DNA of 64,000 nucleotides, from contig CAYVFC010000027.1 in assembly GCA_964450715.1 (NCBI GenBank), positions 1 to 64,000 of the forward strand, read 5' to 3'. The notes beneath the pieces are model-generated. The model was not told where the DNA came from. It searched no databases and saw only the letters and a program-made list of their open reading frames with translations. This DNA is from CAYVFC01 sp964450715 (lineage in GTDB: Bacteria; Myxococcota_A; Polyangia; Polyangiales; JAFGIB01). The first letter of the stretch is position 1. Each line of letters starts with the position of its first letter. Position numbers and translations under genes: made by a program. Positions 1 through 7,755 of this stretch are shown here, in pieces.

Positions 1-85
1 GATGCTTCGTATCAGTTATCCTATATTTTGAGGTGAGATATCCGGACAGAGCCTTATTTTTTCACGGACGCTTAGGAGGCGGTAG

Positions 86-175
86 AGAGGGGACGAATCG
101 AAAAGGTAGGCAATCGGGATTCGCCATGCCGCATTTACGATCACTCATTCTTTCGGTTTTCGAACCGTCCCCTCT
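86..175. repeat. REP-like palindrome upstream of metF (family C)
   Basis: An imperfect inverted repeat. The outer arms are AGAGGGGACG (86-95) and CGTCCCCTCT (166-175), followed after a two-base mismatch by inner arms TCGAAAA and TTTTCGA. The loop is about 50 nt. The GGGAC-type ends match the palindromes at 24.6, 38.5 and 57.3 kb. It lies in the leader of metF, so a role in transcript structure is possible but not shown. Confidence 0.6.
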
Positions 176-244
176 TCACCCGATCGACATCGACCGGAAC
201 ATGAACACCGTAACGGACACGGATCCGAATACAGGAGGCCACCA

Positions 245-1132
245 ATGCACGTAGCGGATTTGTTAAAAAGCAAGGCCGGTAAACCGGTCATCTCCTTCGA
301 GTTTTCCCGGCCCAAGACCGAGAAGGCTGCTGCCAGCCTGGAAGAAGCCCTCGACCACCTCGTCGAAGCGAAACCGGACTACGTTTCGGTGACCTTCGGC
401 GCCGGGGGCAGCACCCGAGAAGGGTCTTTCGAGCTGGTGGACAAGCTCAAGAACGAGCGCGGCCTGCCCACCGTCGCCTATCTGGCCGGCGTGGGCCTGG
501 CCCCGGACGACCTCACCGTCTGTCTCGACAAGTTCAAGTCCCTAGGGATGAGCACCATCTTCTGCATTCGGGGCGACGCCCCCACCTGGGACGACAGCTA
601 CAAACCCCACCCCGAGGCTCTACAATACGCCTCAGAGCTGATTACGTTTATCAAGAACAAGGGCTACGACTTTTGCCTTGGGGCGGCGGCCTATCCCGAA
701 GGCCACAGCGAGGCCGAGAGTCTCGATAAGGACATCGAGGCGGTCAAAATCAAGCAGGATGCGGGCGCCGAGTACATCGTGGCCCAATACTTCTATAACA
801 ACCAGTACTTCTACGACTTCCTGGAAAAGGCTCGCGCCGCGGGCATCACCGTGCCCATCGTGCCGGGCATCATGCCCATCTACACCGTCAAGCTAATGGA
901 AAACCTGGCCAAGGTCTGCGGCGCTACCATCACCGAAGCCGTGCGCGACGGGCTCGCTAAATGCGATCCCGAAGACAAGGGCGCCGTGGGCGCCTTCGGC
1001 ATCGAGCTCGCCACCGAGCAGTGCCGCGACCTGCTCAAGCACAAGGTGGCGGGGTTGCACTTCTACACCATGAACCGCTACAAAGCCACCACTACCGTCC
1101 TGGCCAACCTCCGCAAAGAGGGGCTGTTGTAG
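245..1132 (+). CDS. metF: Methylenetetrahydrofolate reductase
   Basis: A 295-residue MetF-family flavoprotein that reduces 5,10-methylene-THF to 5-methyl-THF for methionine synthesis in the cytoplasm. The N-terminal SFEFSRPKTEK stretch, the VSVTFGAGGS motif, and the later IVAQYFYNNQYF and PIVPGIMPI motifs are those of the family's TIM barrel. The length matches bacterial MetF. An AGGAGG Shine-Dalgarno sits six bases before the ATG, which fixes the start. It is probably transcribed alone; a family A repeat follows before a convergent gene. Its one-carbon pathway partner, the 5-formyl-THF cyclo-ligase, is at 18.3 kb. Confidence 0.96.
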   Translation: MHVADLLKSKAGKPVISFEFSRPKTEKAAASLEEALDHLVEAKPDYVSVTFGAGGSTREGSFELVDKLKNERGLPTVAYLAGVGLAPDDLTVCLDKFKSLGMSTIFCIRGDAPTWDDSYKPHPEALQYASELITFIKNKGYDFCLGAAAYPEGHSEAESLDKDIEAVKIKQDAGAEYIVAQYFYNNQYFYDFLEKARAAGITVPIVPGIMPIYTVKLMENLAKVCGATITEAVRDGLAKCDPEDKGAVGAFGIELATEQCRDLLKHKVAGLHFYTMNRYKATTTVLANLRKEGLL

Positions 1133-1245
1133 CGCTTTCTCCTCTTTTTATACGCCCCGTTTTCGGCACCTTACGCGGTTATGTCTTTCTTCAATCTATG
1201 AGCATCTCTGCTTACGAAAAGAAAAGTCAAACTCTCTGCCCATCG

Positions 1246-1397
1246 TAGAGCGGCGAATGGGTTGAAAAGTCTTTGAGTTTGCGAGGATAGAGGGGCCAGA
1301 TGCGGCTCTCGGTCCGACGGTAGAGCCATTTCTAGGAGGGACGAGGCCGCAGATGGCCCCTCTAGACCGCGAACTCATGGCGTATTCAACCCGATCG
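1246..1397. repeat. Family A repeat with terminal inverted repeats, copy A1
   Basis: About 150 bp, nearly identical in its core to the copy at 8.2 kb, including GATAGAGGGGCCAGATGCGG and AGGGACGAGGCCGCAGATGG. The two core halves are themselves complementary (GAGGGGCCA / TGGCCCCTC), so the element can fold into a long hairpin. It fills most of the roughly 300 bp between metF and the convergent lipoprotein gene and could end transcription from both sides. Confidence 0.75.
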
Positions 1398-1436
1398 GAT
1401 GCTCGGGCGTCCAGGATACCGAGGCGTTTGAGCTGC

Positions 1437-2129
1437 CTAGCCACCGTCCCGAGTAGGGAAGTTGAATCCGCCGTCGGGGATATTGAAGCCTCCATCGGGT
1501 ATGTCGAACGGCACGATATCCCAGCAGCAGCCCTGACCGGTCGGACAGCCCACCGCCATCTCGGTCAGGTTCTCGCCTACGCAGGATCCCGTCGGCACAC
1601 AGGCGACGCTGTTTATATAATTGGCCATCATGGTATTCGAGCTGATCTGCGAGTAGATGGCGTCGCACTGGTCGGTGGCGATGCAGCAAATCAGATCGGT
1701 CTCGCAGTTACCCGAGGCCGAAAACGTCGGCATCATCCCGCTCACGAACGAAGGCACTATCGCTCCGATATCGAACTTGTCGGGCGTTCCGCCGGGGCAC
1801 GACGCCGTGGACTGTTGGCAAACGCCGTTGAGCGCCATGAACGCCGAGCCCAGCGCGCACTGCCCGCCCTCGGCAACCAGCGCCGCAGCGTTTCCGGCTG
1901 CTCCGCCGGCCCCGGCGCCGCTTCCCGATTCGCCCGCGCTGCCTCCGTCGACCCCGGCGCCGCCTGCGTCTCCCGACTGACCGGCCTCGGCGGTTCCGCC
2001 GCTGCCCGCTGCGGCACCATCGTCATCGTCATCGTCGCCTCCGCAAGCCACCAATACGAGCAACAACGCCATTGCCAGCGTCCCATAGAGCCACACCCCT
2101 GTTCCCGATATCCAGTTCGCCTTCGACAT
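1437..2129 (-). CDS. Secreted Asp/Gly-rich lipoprotein of unknown function
   Basis: A signal peptide with hydrophobic core and lipobox LVAC is followed by a GGDDDDDDG stretch and a Gly/Ala/Ser-rich linker of about 50 residues, which looks like a spacer holding the domain away from the membrane. The rest has about ten cysteines (for example ICCIATDQC and GCPTGQGCCWD), consistent with a disulfide-rich exported domain. The C-terminus has a short direct repeat, IPDGGFN-IPDGGFN. An AGGAGG stands nine bases before this ATG; a GTG one codon upstream is an alternative start. No Asp follows the lipid-bearing Cys at +2, so outer-membrane sorting is expected. Specific function is unrecognised. Confidence 0.75.
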   Translation of the reverse strand: MSKANWISGTGVWLYGTLAMALLLVLVACGGDDDDDDGAAAGSGGTAEAGQSGDAGGAGVDGGSAGESGSGAGAGGAAGNAAALVAEGGQCALGSAFMALNGVCQQSTASCPGGTPDKFDIGAIVPSFVSGMMPTFSASGNCETDLICCIATDQCDAIYSQISSNTMMANYINSVACVPTGSCVGENLTEMAVGCPTGQGCCWDIVPFDIPDGGFNIPDGGFNFPTRDGG

Positions 2130-2437
2130 CACCGCACACCTCCTTGGTTGAACGGGTCCATCTACCCCATTTCCCGCTCAGAAACCAGCGTCCTCGGGCC
2201 GGTTCGTCATGTACGTGAGTACAATCCTCCTGGGCGACTTCTGCCTGAGCGACAACGGCTGCGCCAGCGAACGCTGCCAGGCAGGCCGGTGCGCACGGCC
2301 GGCACAGTGCGGGTTGTGAGGCGTTAGCGAGCGAAGAGCTCAATTGCGGGCAAATGCGATAACGTCTGCCTACCTTGAGTGGGTGCCGACGATTACAATA
2401 ATGCGGCCGAGAGCGAGAAATACGCTATCTTATACCC
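2130..2437. other. Divergent intergenic region
   Basis: This stretch separates two divergently transcribed genes (lipoprotein on minus, UPF0149 protein on plus), so it must hold both promoters. I see no convincing coding sequence, repeat or tRNA, and no -35/-10 pair good enough to call. Confidence 0.5.
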
Positions 2438-3082
2438 ATGTTTTCACCGATCGACCTGGACAAGCCCCTCGGTAGCGCTGACCTCGACGAGCTCGACGCG
2501 CTGACCTGTAGGTACGAGATTGAGCTTTCGCTGAGCGGCTTGCAGGGTTTTTTCGCGGCCCTGGCCAGTGCTCCGACGCTGATCCAGCCCAGTACCTGGA
2601 TGGGATTGCTGGTGGAGGAGGTCGAGTTCGATAGCGAGCAGGAGGCGAACCGTGTCGTAGGCCTTCTCCTCCGCCTCTATAGCCAGGTGGGTACCCAGAT
2701 AGGCCAACGGTCAACGCGGTTTCTTCCCGAAAGGGAAGAGGTAGAAGCTTGGTGTTTTGGATATATGAGAGGCGTCGAGCTGGACGACGTCTGGGATGAA
2801 GAGAGCGACGAAACCGTGCAGGAGGCGTTGTTCTGCATCGCCGCGGTCGCGGGCGATCTCACGGAGAAAGACCTGGAGGCGATCTTCGAAGACGAAAGCG
2901 TGAAAGACTGGCTCGAGGAGCAGCGGCAGAACCTGCCCGATACCGTTCTCTTTCTCTACGACTACTGGGGTGATGCTCGGAAATCGAGGGAGCCCCCGGC
3001 GAGGAAGAAGGTCGCCCTGAATGATCAGTGCCTCTGCGGCAGCGGCAAGGATTTCAAGGAGTGCTGCGGGAAGGCAAATTGA
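2438..3082 (+). CDS. UPF0149/YecA-like protein with C-terminal SEC-C zinc motif
   Basis: A 214-residue soluble acidic protein. The N-terminal ~170 residues are helical and resemble the UPF0149 (YgfB/YecA) fold, for example in the segment around WCFGYMRGVEL. The C-terminus carries a SEC-C metal-binding motif, CLCGSGKDFKECCG, as found in SecA and many stand-alone proteins. SEC-C zinc knuckles bind ribosomes or partner proteins in known cases; the role here is unknown. It stands alone, with a barrel-gene remnant immediately downstream on the other strand. Confidence 0.85.
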   Translation: MFSPIDLDKPLGSADLDELDALTCRYEIELSLSGLQGFFAALASAPTLIQPSTWMGLLVEEVEFDSEQEANRVVGLLLRLYSQVGTQIGQRSTRFLPEREEVEAWCFGYMRGVELDDVWDEESDETVQEALFCIAAVAGDLTEKDLEAIFEDESVKDWLEEQRQNLPDTVLFLYDYWGDARKSREPPARKKVALNDQCLCGSGKDFKECCGKAN

Positions 3083-3090
3083 AACCACTT

Positions 3091-3350
3091 CTAGAACGAA
3101 ACCGCTACTTGAGCGCCAACCGACTGGGCGTTGCCTCCGTACAGGTCGCTTTCCGGATCGACCATTCCCCCCTCTATGTGCACGACCTTTTTCCGATCCG
3201 TATACTTGCCGTAGTATCCGTACGCCCCGGCGCCAAAGCTAACGTCATCGCCTTCGTACAAGTACCTCGCCCTCAGGCCAACGCCCTTGTTGTCGTCCAG
3301 GTCGACGACGGACTCGATGGGACCTCTTCCGCCTTGGTAATATTCCTCGG
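3091..3350 (-). pseudogene. Truncated outer-membrane beta-barrel gene (C-terminal fragment)
   Basis: About 85 codons in good coding style end in QVAVSF followed by stop. The alternating aromatic/hydrophobic strands (GLRARYLYEG, FGAGAYGYYGKYTD) and terminal Phe are typical of the last strands of an outer-membrane barrel recognised by BamA. Upstream (3350-3541) the frame runs into the family B repeat and loses all barrel character, and no start codon or signal peptide precedes it. I infer that repeat insertion or deletion removed the 5' part. The parent family cannot be named from this fragment. Confidence 0.6.
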
Positions 3351-3541
3351 TCGTGTGTGGAATAGACGATCCGGTTGCGGCTGCGTGGGCGGGCGCCCTG
3401 GCGGCTTTCGTCCTCGGAAAAATCCTCGAAATAGCGCTCTCGACCGCAGGGAGAGATCTCTGCGGTTTTTCCTGCGGGCGCGCTCGCGATTGCGCTCCGC
3501 CGACGCGCCCGGTCTCGTCTCGTTTGTTTTGCGGTGCCTCC
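3350..3541. repeat. Family B repeat, copy B1
   Basis: About 190 bp, strongly similar to 55728-55907. Shared blocks include CTCGGAAAAATCCTCGAAAT, GCGGTTTTTCCTGCGGGCGC and the right end TTTTGCGGTGCCTCC. The left end lacks the matching GGAGGCACCG terminal repeat seen in copy B2, so this copy is probably end-truncated. It abuts the barrel-gene remnant. Confidence 0.7.
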
Positions 3542-3578
3542 CCAAAGCGCCCGCTGTGAATATCGAAACCGGCCAGGT

Positions 3579-4592
3579 TCAGGCCATCGAAGTCGGGAAC
3601 CAGACCATGCTGTATTCGTCCGGGTAAAAGCGGCGGGGAAAGATCGTTTCCGCATCGTAGGTCGCCCCGCTGAGATCGGTGCCCTTGAATATCACGCCCT
3701 CCAAGTTGGCGCGCTCGAGCCGCGCGCTTTCCAGGTTGGCGGCCTCCAGAGTAGCGCACGCCAGGTTGGCTCCCCTCAGGTCGGCGCCTTCGAGGTTGGC
3801 GATTACCAGATACGCCTTGGCCAGGTTGGCTCCCTGCAGATTCGCTTGCTCCAGGTTGGCAGCTTCGAGAAGTGCTTCTTCCAGGTCACCGCTTTCCAGA
3901 TTCGCGCACCACAGATTGGCGGCGCGCAGATCGGCCGCGCCTAGGTTTACGCTCGCCAGACTCGCGTTCGCCAGGTTCGCATACCAGAGACCCGCACCCT
4001 CGAGGTCGGCGAAATCGAGAACGGCGTCCGCCAGGATCGCATTCTTGAGGTTGGCTCGGGCCAGTCGGGCGGCGGCGAGCTTCGCTCCCATCAGGGTGAC
4101 GCCTTCCAGGCGGGCACCGGAGAGGTTGGCCCTCTGCAGGTTGGCCAGCACGAGATCCGCGCGCTCCAGCCGCGTATTGCGGAGGTCGGCGACCTCCAGA
4201 TCCGCGTGTGCGAGGCCGGCGTCTCGCAGGTCCGCGCTCTCCAGGTTGGCGCACTTGAGCTTTGCCGCTTCCAGGTAGGCTCCCTGCAGACAGGCGCCGG
4301 CGAGGCGGGCGTGTTGGAGATCGGCACACCAGAGGTTGGCTTCCCGGAGATCGGCGCCCTCGAGGTCAATCCCCTGGAGTGTAGTAGCTGTAAGGTCGGC
4401 GCCTACCAGGTAGGCGTTTGGAAAATGGCGTTCACCCGCGTCGAAACGGAGCAACAACTCGTCGATGGTCGCTGGCGGGCCGTCGAGCGTCTGTCTAATC
4501 CTCATGTGCGAAGTCTTTTCGGCTTCGCGCGAGGGAGGAACGAGGGTTTCAGCTTCGGTACTAGCCTGCTCGACGGTCAGTTTTCGAGCCAT
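3579..4592 (-). CDS. Pentapeptide-repeat protein, 337 residues
   Basis: From about residue 60 to 310 the protein is an unbroken run of A(D/N)LxxA pentapeptides (for example ANLEGADLRGANL), which fold as a right-handed quadrilateral beta-helix. Before it is a helical cap, IDELLLRFDAGERHF, and after it a tail with ETIFPRRFYPDEYSMV. The 149-residue protein at 7.8 kb has the same cap and tail pattern. No signal peptide is visible, so it is probably cytosolic. The underlying DNA is itself highly repetitive. Pentapeptide proteins are often binding scaffolds or DNA mimics; which applies here is unknown. It follows the FHA gene by 92 bases on the same strand and may share its transcript. Confidence 0.9.
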   Translation of the reverse strand: MARKLTVEQASTEAETLVPPSREAEKTSHMRIRQTLDGPPATIDELLLRFDAGERHFPNAYLVGADLTATTLQGIDLEGADLREANLWCADLQHARLAGACLQGAYLEAAKLKCANLESADLRDAGLAHADLEVADLRNTRLERADLVLANLQRANLSGARLEGVTLMGAKLAAARLARANLKNAILADAVLDFADLEGAGLWYANLANASLASVNLGAADLRAANLWCANLESGDLEEALLEAANLEQANLQGANLAKAYLVIANLEGADLRGANLACATLEAANLESARLERANLEGVIFKGTDLSGATYDAETIFPRRFYPDEYSMVWFPTSMA

Positions 4593-4684
4593 TTATATTG
4601 TTGATGGAATCGCGCTGGGCGAGGTTGAAGGAATCCGGATCGGACGGTGTCGAAAGATCGACCAGCCGTCGGGACGTGGTTAGG

Positions 4685-5335
4685 CTACTCGACGGGTTCG
4701 TTGAGCAGGCTCCACAGCGCTTCGGATTCGCAGACCGTGGTCTCCACCTGCCCGAAGCGGATCTCGTCGCCCGTGGTAACGCGCCTGAGCTGGCGGCGCC
4801 CCAGTCGTTCGCCCCTGAGCCAGGTGCCGTTCTTGCTGCCGGCGTCGGCGACGAGCAGGGCACCGTTCTCTCCCTTTTCGAACCAGGCATGCGACTTGGA
4901 GACGCTGGCATGGCGCAGCACGACATCCTGATTGCGGGCACGGCCCACGGACACGCGGTTTGCATAGGAGGCAGCTTTATCGCGTTTGCGAAGCTCGGCG
5001 ATGAAATGAGGGGCCAAGCCGATCCGGTGCTTGAGCGTAAGCAAGTCGACTGGCGGGATCACCGAGGATCTCTTCCTCTCGACGCGATCTTCCATCACGC
5101 TCTGCTGAACCGTATGAAAGCCTATCTGGTCGGCTCGTCCCTCCTCCCGGTAGGAGCCGGCGGCCACGTAGGCGGCGGAGAGGCCCATGAAAAGCTCTCC
5201 CGACCGATCGCTTATCCGGACCAAGAGGAACGGGATCTCGGCGTAGACCGCCTTGAAGGTCAACAGGCGCTGACCGAGGATTTCCTTCACGAGGGTTCCA
5301 GGGCTCAGTTCGAATACGTTATCGGTTTGGGCCAT
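4685..5335 (-). CDS. FHA-domain protein
   Basis: A 216-residue cytoplasmic protein. The C-terminal ~90 residues form a forkhead-associated domain with the expected landmarks: SVGRARNQDVVL, SVSKSHAWFE and SKNGTWLRGERL. These are the Gly-Arg, Ser-x-x-His and Asn-Gly elements that read phosphothreonine. The N-terminal ~125 residues (LSPGTLVKEILGQRLLTFKAVYAEIPFLLV region) are unassigned. Phosphothreonine reading would suit a genome with Ser/Thr kinases such as the one at 10-12.8 kb, but no direct link is shown. I took the ATG at 5335; an upstream extension of 40 residues lacks coding character. Confidence 0.85.
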   Translation of the reverse strand: MAQTDNVFELSPGTLVKEILGQRLLTFKAVYAEIPFLLVRISDRSGELFMGLSAAYVAAGSYREEGRADQIGFHTVQQSVMEDRVERKRSSVIPPVDLLTLKHRIGLAPHFIAELRKRDKAASYANRVSVGRARNQDVVLRHASVSKSHAWFEKGENGALLVADAGSKNGTWLRGERLGRRQLRRVTTGDEIRFGQVETTVCESEALWSLLNEPVE

Positions 5336-5783
5336 TGCTGTTCCAAGTGGGAATGTGGCGCTTTCGATACCGTTCGAGCTACAGAGAAACCCGTTTGTAT
5401 CCGAGAAAATGGATGCTAAAAACCCTATGATAACGCGGATTTGCGGGATGGGCAAGATCGGAGCAGCGAAACGAATTCGGGGGCTTTCGAGCTAGAGCGT
5501 TGCCCCATGGCGGCCTGCGCCGTGCCGAGCCGGCGAGTGATCCCAAACCGGTTTCGGTGGGAAATTCTACCTTTCTCGAAGAGAGATCGTGGTGCCTCCT
5601 TACCGCGCGGCCGAGCATAGGGCCTATCGAGCCGAAACCGGTGTGTAAGAAATCCCTCACACCGTCGTTGGCTGGTAGCGGGCAAAGGGCAGGCTGGTAG
5701 CGGGAATTAGTCGGAGTGATACCGATTTTAATAATGTAGTCCACCCGGCTTGCCTGAATGCAATTATCGCGCTATACTATAAA
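5336..5783. other. Divergent intergenic region without a recognised gene
   Basis: About 450 bp between the FHA gene (minus) and a small lipoprotein gene (plus). A short direct repeat GGCTGGTAGCGGG occurs twice around 5671-5703. I see no credible gene or RNA; the stretch just before 5784 is AT-rich and probably holds the lipoprotein promoter. Confidence 0.4.
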
Positions 5784-6194
5784 GTGTTAGGTGGTAACAA
5801 CATAACACGGATCGCGTTTACGCTGGGAATAGCCATCGCGGGCTGTCTTGTAGGTTGCGGCGCCGCGGAGTATCCCGGGGCGACCATCGCCGTGTTGAAC
5901 GTATCGGAGGAGGCTTTCTGCGACGTCTACCTTTCACAGGTACGGGGAGAGTGGGGGGAGGACGAGCTGGAGGAGTCCGAGCGACTGGAGATCCACCAGG
6001 CGCGCAGCTTCGACGTCGAGCCGGGAATCTGGCATATACGGACCGATAACTGCCGCGGCGGAATGGTCTTCACCCGTCACGGCCTGGCGGTTCACGGTCA
6101 CATTCTACTACAGATAAGACCGCCCAAGGCGTCCATCGATCGAAAACGTATTCACTGGATCGCGGCGGGTGTACGACGGTCTCACGAATTGTAG
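5784..6194 (+). CDS. Small lipoprotein of unknown function
   Basis: A 136-residue protein starting at GTG. The N-terminal hydrophobic segment (IAFTLGIAIAGCLVGC) ends in a lipobox-type LVGC. The mature part is an acidic, mainly beta-like domain with two further cysteines (AFCDVYL, DNCRGGMVF). The pattern IAVLNVSEEAFCDVYLS followed by WHIRTDNC suggests a compact domain like those in myxobacterial exported proteins of unknown role, but I recognise no family. It sits directly upstream of the receiver/TIR-like gene on the same strand, about 65 bases away, so co-transcription is possible. Confidence 0.65.
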   Translation: MLGGNNITRIAFTLGIAIAGCLVGCGAAEYPGATIAVLNVSEEAFCDVYLSQVRGEWGEDELEESERLEIHQARSFDVEPGIWHIRTDNCRGGMVFTRHGLAVHGHILLQIRPPKASIDRKRIHWIAAGVRRSHEL

Positions 6195-6259
6195 GCGTAT
6201 CGCCCCCCCTATACTACACGCTGGGCTAAACCGGCGGGAGCGTGTATCCTCTACCACCG

Positions 6260-7468
6260 ATGGCCGGTCGTGTGCTCATCTTTGAGAGTGACGCCGAGTT
6301 CGCGGAGGGGTTGCGGGCGGCTCTAGAGCAGCTCGATCTCACGGTGCTGGTCTCGGAAGACGGCGCGGCCGGCATCGGCTACGCCAAGGAGACCTTTCCC
6401 GACCTGGTAGTGGCCTCGGCAGAGCTCAAGGGGATGAACGGTTTTCTCATCTGCAAGAAGTTCAAGAAGAGCGAGCGGCTCAGGCATATCCCCTTCGTGA
6501 TCCTGTCCGGGGAGGCCGGGGCCGAGGTCTTCGAGCAGCACCAAAAGCTGCCCACCCGGGCGCAGGCCTACATCAAGAAGCCGGTCGGTGTACAGGAGCT
6601 GCTGGAACGGGTGCGGGTGTTCCTTCCAGGCCGGGACGTAGACGATGCCGGGGTCGAGCAGGACGTGGAGATCGCCGAGTGGTCCATGGAGGTATCCGAG
6701 AAGCCGACGCCGATCGGTGTACGGTTCGACTCCGAACGTCCGGTTGGCGAGGCCTTTCCGCCAGCGCCCGCCGCGGAGTCGGACGAGCACACCAGCGACG
6801 CGCCGTCCGTCGCGCGGACCCGGTCGAGCGTTCCGCCGCCTCTGCCGCCTTCCCGGTCGAGCGTTCGACCTCCGGCCCCGGCGCAACACCTGGACCGACG
6901 TATAACAACCTCGCCGGACAGGCCTTCGGCGAGAGCTCGCCCGGAGCGCCCGTACCCGGTCGACACCGCCGAGGCCGCCGAGCCGGCTCGGCGCGCACTT
7001 CTCTCGGTTCCTTTGGAAGCAGGACGTCTCTTCATCGGCTGTACGCGCGAAGGGCGGGCGGTGGCGGAGAGCATCCAGCTGGGTCTCTATCCCGATATCG
7101 AGGCCGACATCGGCTCGCTGAACGACATGGGACCGGCCGGGGACGCCCTGGACCGCTTGACGGAAACCGTGGCCGGTTTCGGGACCGCCTTGTTGATCGT
7201 CACCGAGGGTGATCTCGTCCGGAATGGACATCAGGACAGCAATGCGCCGCGCGACAATACCATCTTCACTCTGGGGTTTCTCAGAGGAGCGCTGGGCAAA
7301 GGTCGCGTGTTGCTGGTAACTATAGAGGATCTTCGGTCCCACCTACCGTCCGACCTGGCGGGGACGCAGGTCATGGCTTTCGCCATTCCCGAGGATGGTG
7401 ATCTACTGGCGGCCACCGACGCGTTGTGTACGCGGATCAAACGAGCAATCGAAGCAGTACGGGAGTGA
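6260..7468 (+). CDS. FrzS-like pseudo-receiver fused to a TIR-like domain
   Basis: A 402-residue protein in three parts. Residues 1-120 are a CheY-like receiver (GRVLIFESDAEF, NGFLICKKFKK, AYIKKPVG) close in pattern to the receiver of Myxococcus FrzS. The phospho-acceptor Asp is replaced by Ser in PDLVVASAEL, so it is probably a pseudo-receiver. Residues 125-245 are Pro/Ser/Arg-rich and look disordered. Residues 255-400 (GRLFIGCTREGRAVAE, DRLTETVAGFGTALLIV, DNTIFTLGFLRGALGKGRV, LPSDLAGTQVMAF) fit the predicted nucleotide-binding TIR-like family (PF10137), whose relatives include CBASS/Pycsar NADase effectors. The family's usual FELG is FTLG here. A GTG six codons upstream (6242), preceded by GGGAG, is an alternative start. 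Two small genes follow on the same strand. Enzyme activity is not predictable from sequence alone. Confidence 0.8.
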   Translation: MAGRVLIFESDAEFAEGLRAALEQLDLTVLVSEDGAAGIGYAKETFPDLVVASAELKGMNGFLICKKFKKSERLRHIPFVILSGEAGAEVFEQHQKLPTRAQAYIKKPVGVQELLERVRVFLPGRDVDDAGVEQDVEIAEWSMEVSEKPTPIGVRFDSERPVGEAFPPAPAAESDEHTSDAPSVARTRSSVPPPLPPSRSSVRPPAPAQHLDRRITTSPDRPSARARPERPYPVDTAEAAEPARRALLSVPLEAGRLFIGCTREGRAVAESIQLGLYPDIEADIGSLNDMGPAGDALDRLTETVAGFGTALLIVTEGDLVRNGHQDSNAPRDNTIFTLGFLRGALGKGRVLLVTIEDLRSHLPSDLAGTQVMAFAIPEDGDLLAATDALCTRIKRAIEAVRE

Positions 7469-7528
7469 GTCGCTGCGAAGGATTGCAGGCGGAGAGCGGA
7501 TACGCGAGGGAAGAAAGGGAACAAGAGC

Positions 7529-7738
7529 ATGCTCGTACTTTTCATCGACGGACCCTGGGAGGGGAAGAGCTTCAGCGACGACAACCCGCAGGGCGAGTAC
7601 GACGTACCGGTCTACGAGCCGAGCGTCATCGAGAGGTCCAAGAAGGAGGCGACTCCCATGGCGACCGCGGTTTATCGCGAGGTTCATCGCTACCAGTCGC
7701 CCAAGGGTAAGACGATCCTGCTGTACTCCTCGGAGTAG
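7529..7738 (+). CDS. Small protein of unknown function
   Basis: A 69-residue acidic/basic mixed protein starting MLVLFIDGPWEGKSF and ending KTILLYSSE, with no membrane segment or signal peptide. A GGGA-containing Shine-Dalgarno lies about seven bases before the ATG. It sits between the pseudo-receiver/TIR-like gene (60 bases upstream) and a pentapeptide-repeat gene (about 17 bases downstream), so the three are probably one transcript. I do not recognise the family. The tight spacing and clean ribosome binding site support it as a real gene. Confidence 0.65.
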   Translation: MLVLFIDGPWEGKSFSDDNPQGEYDVPVYEPSVIERSKKEATPMATAVYREVHRYQSPKGKTILLYSSE

Positions 7739-7755
7739 GAACGCGGAAAACAAGA

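Noticed and set aside
33..254. 73-residue open frame before metF
   Set aside because: It overlaps the metF start, has no ribosome site or recognisable domain, and covers a REP-like palindrome.
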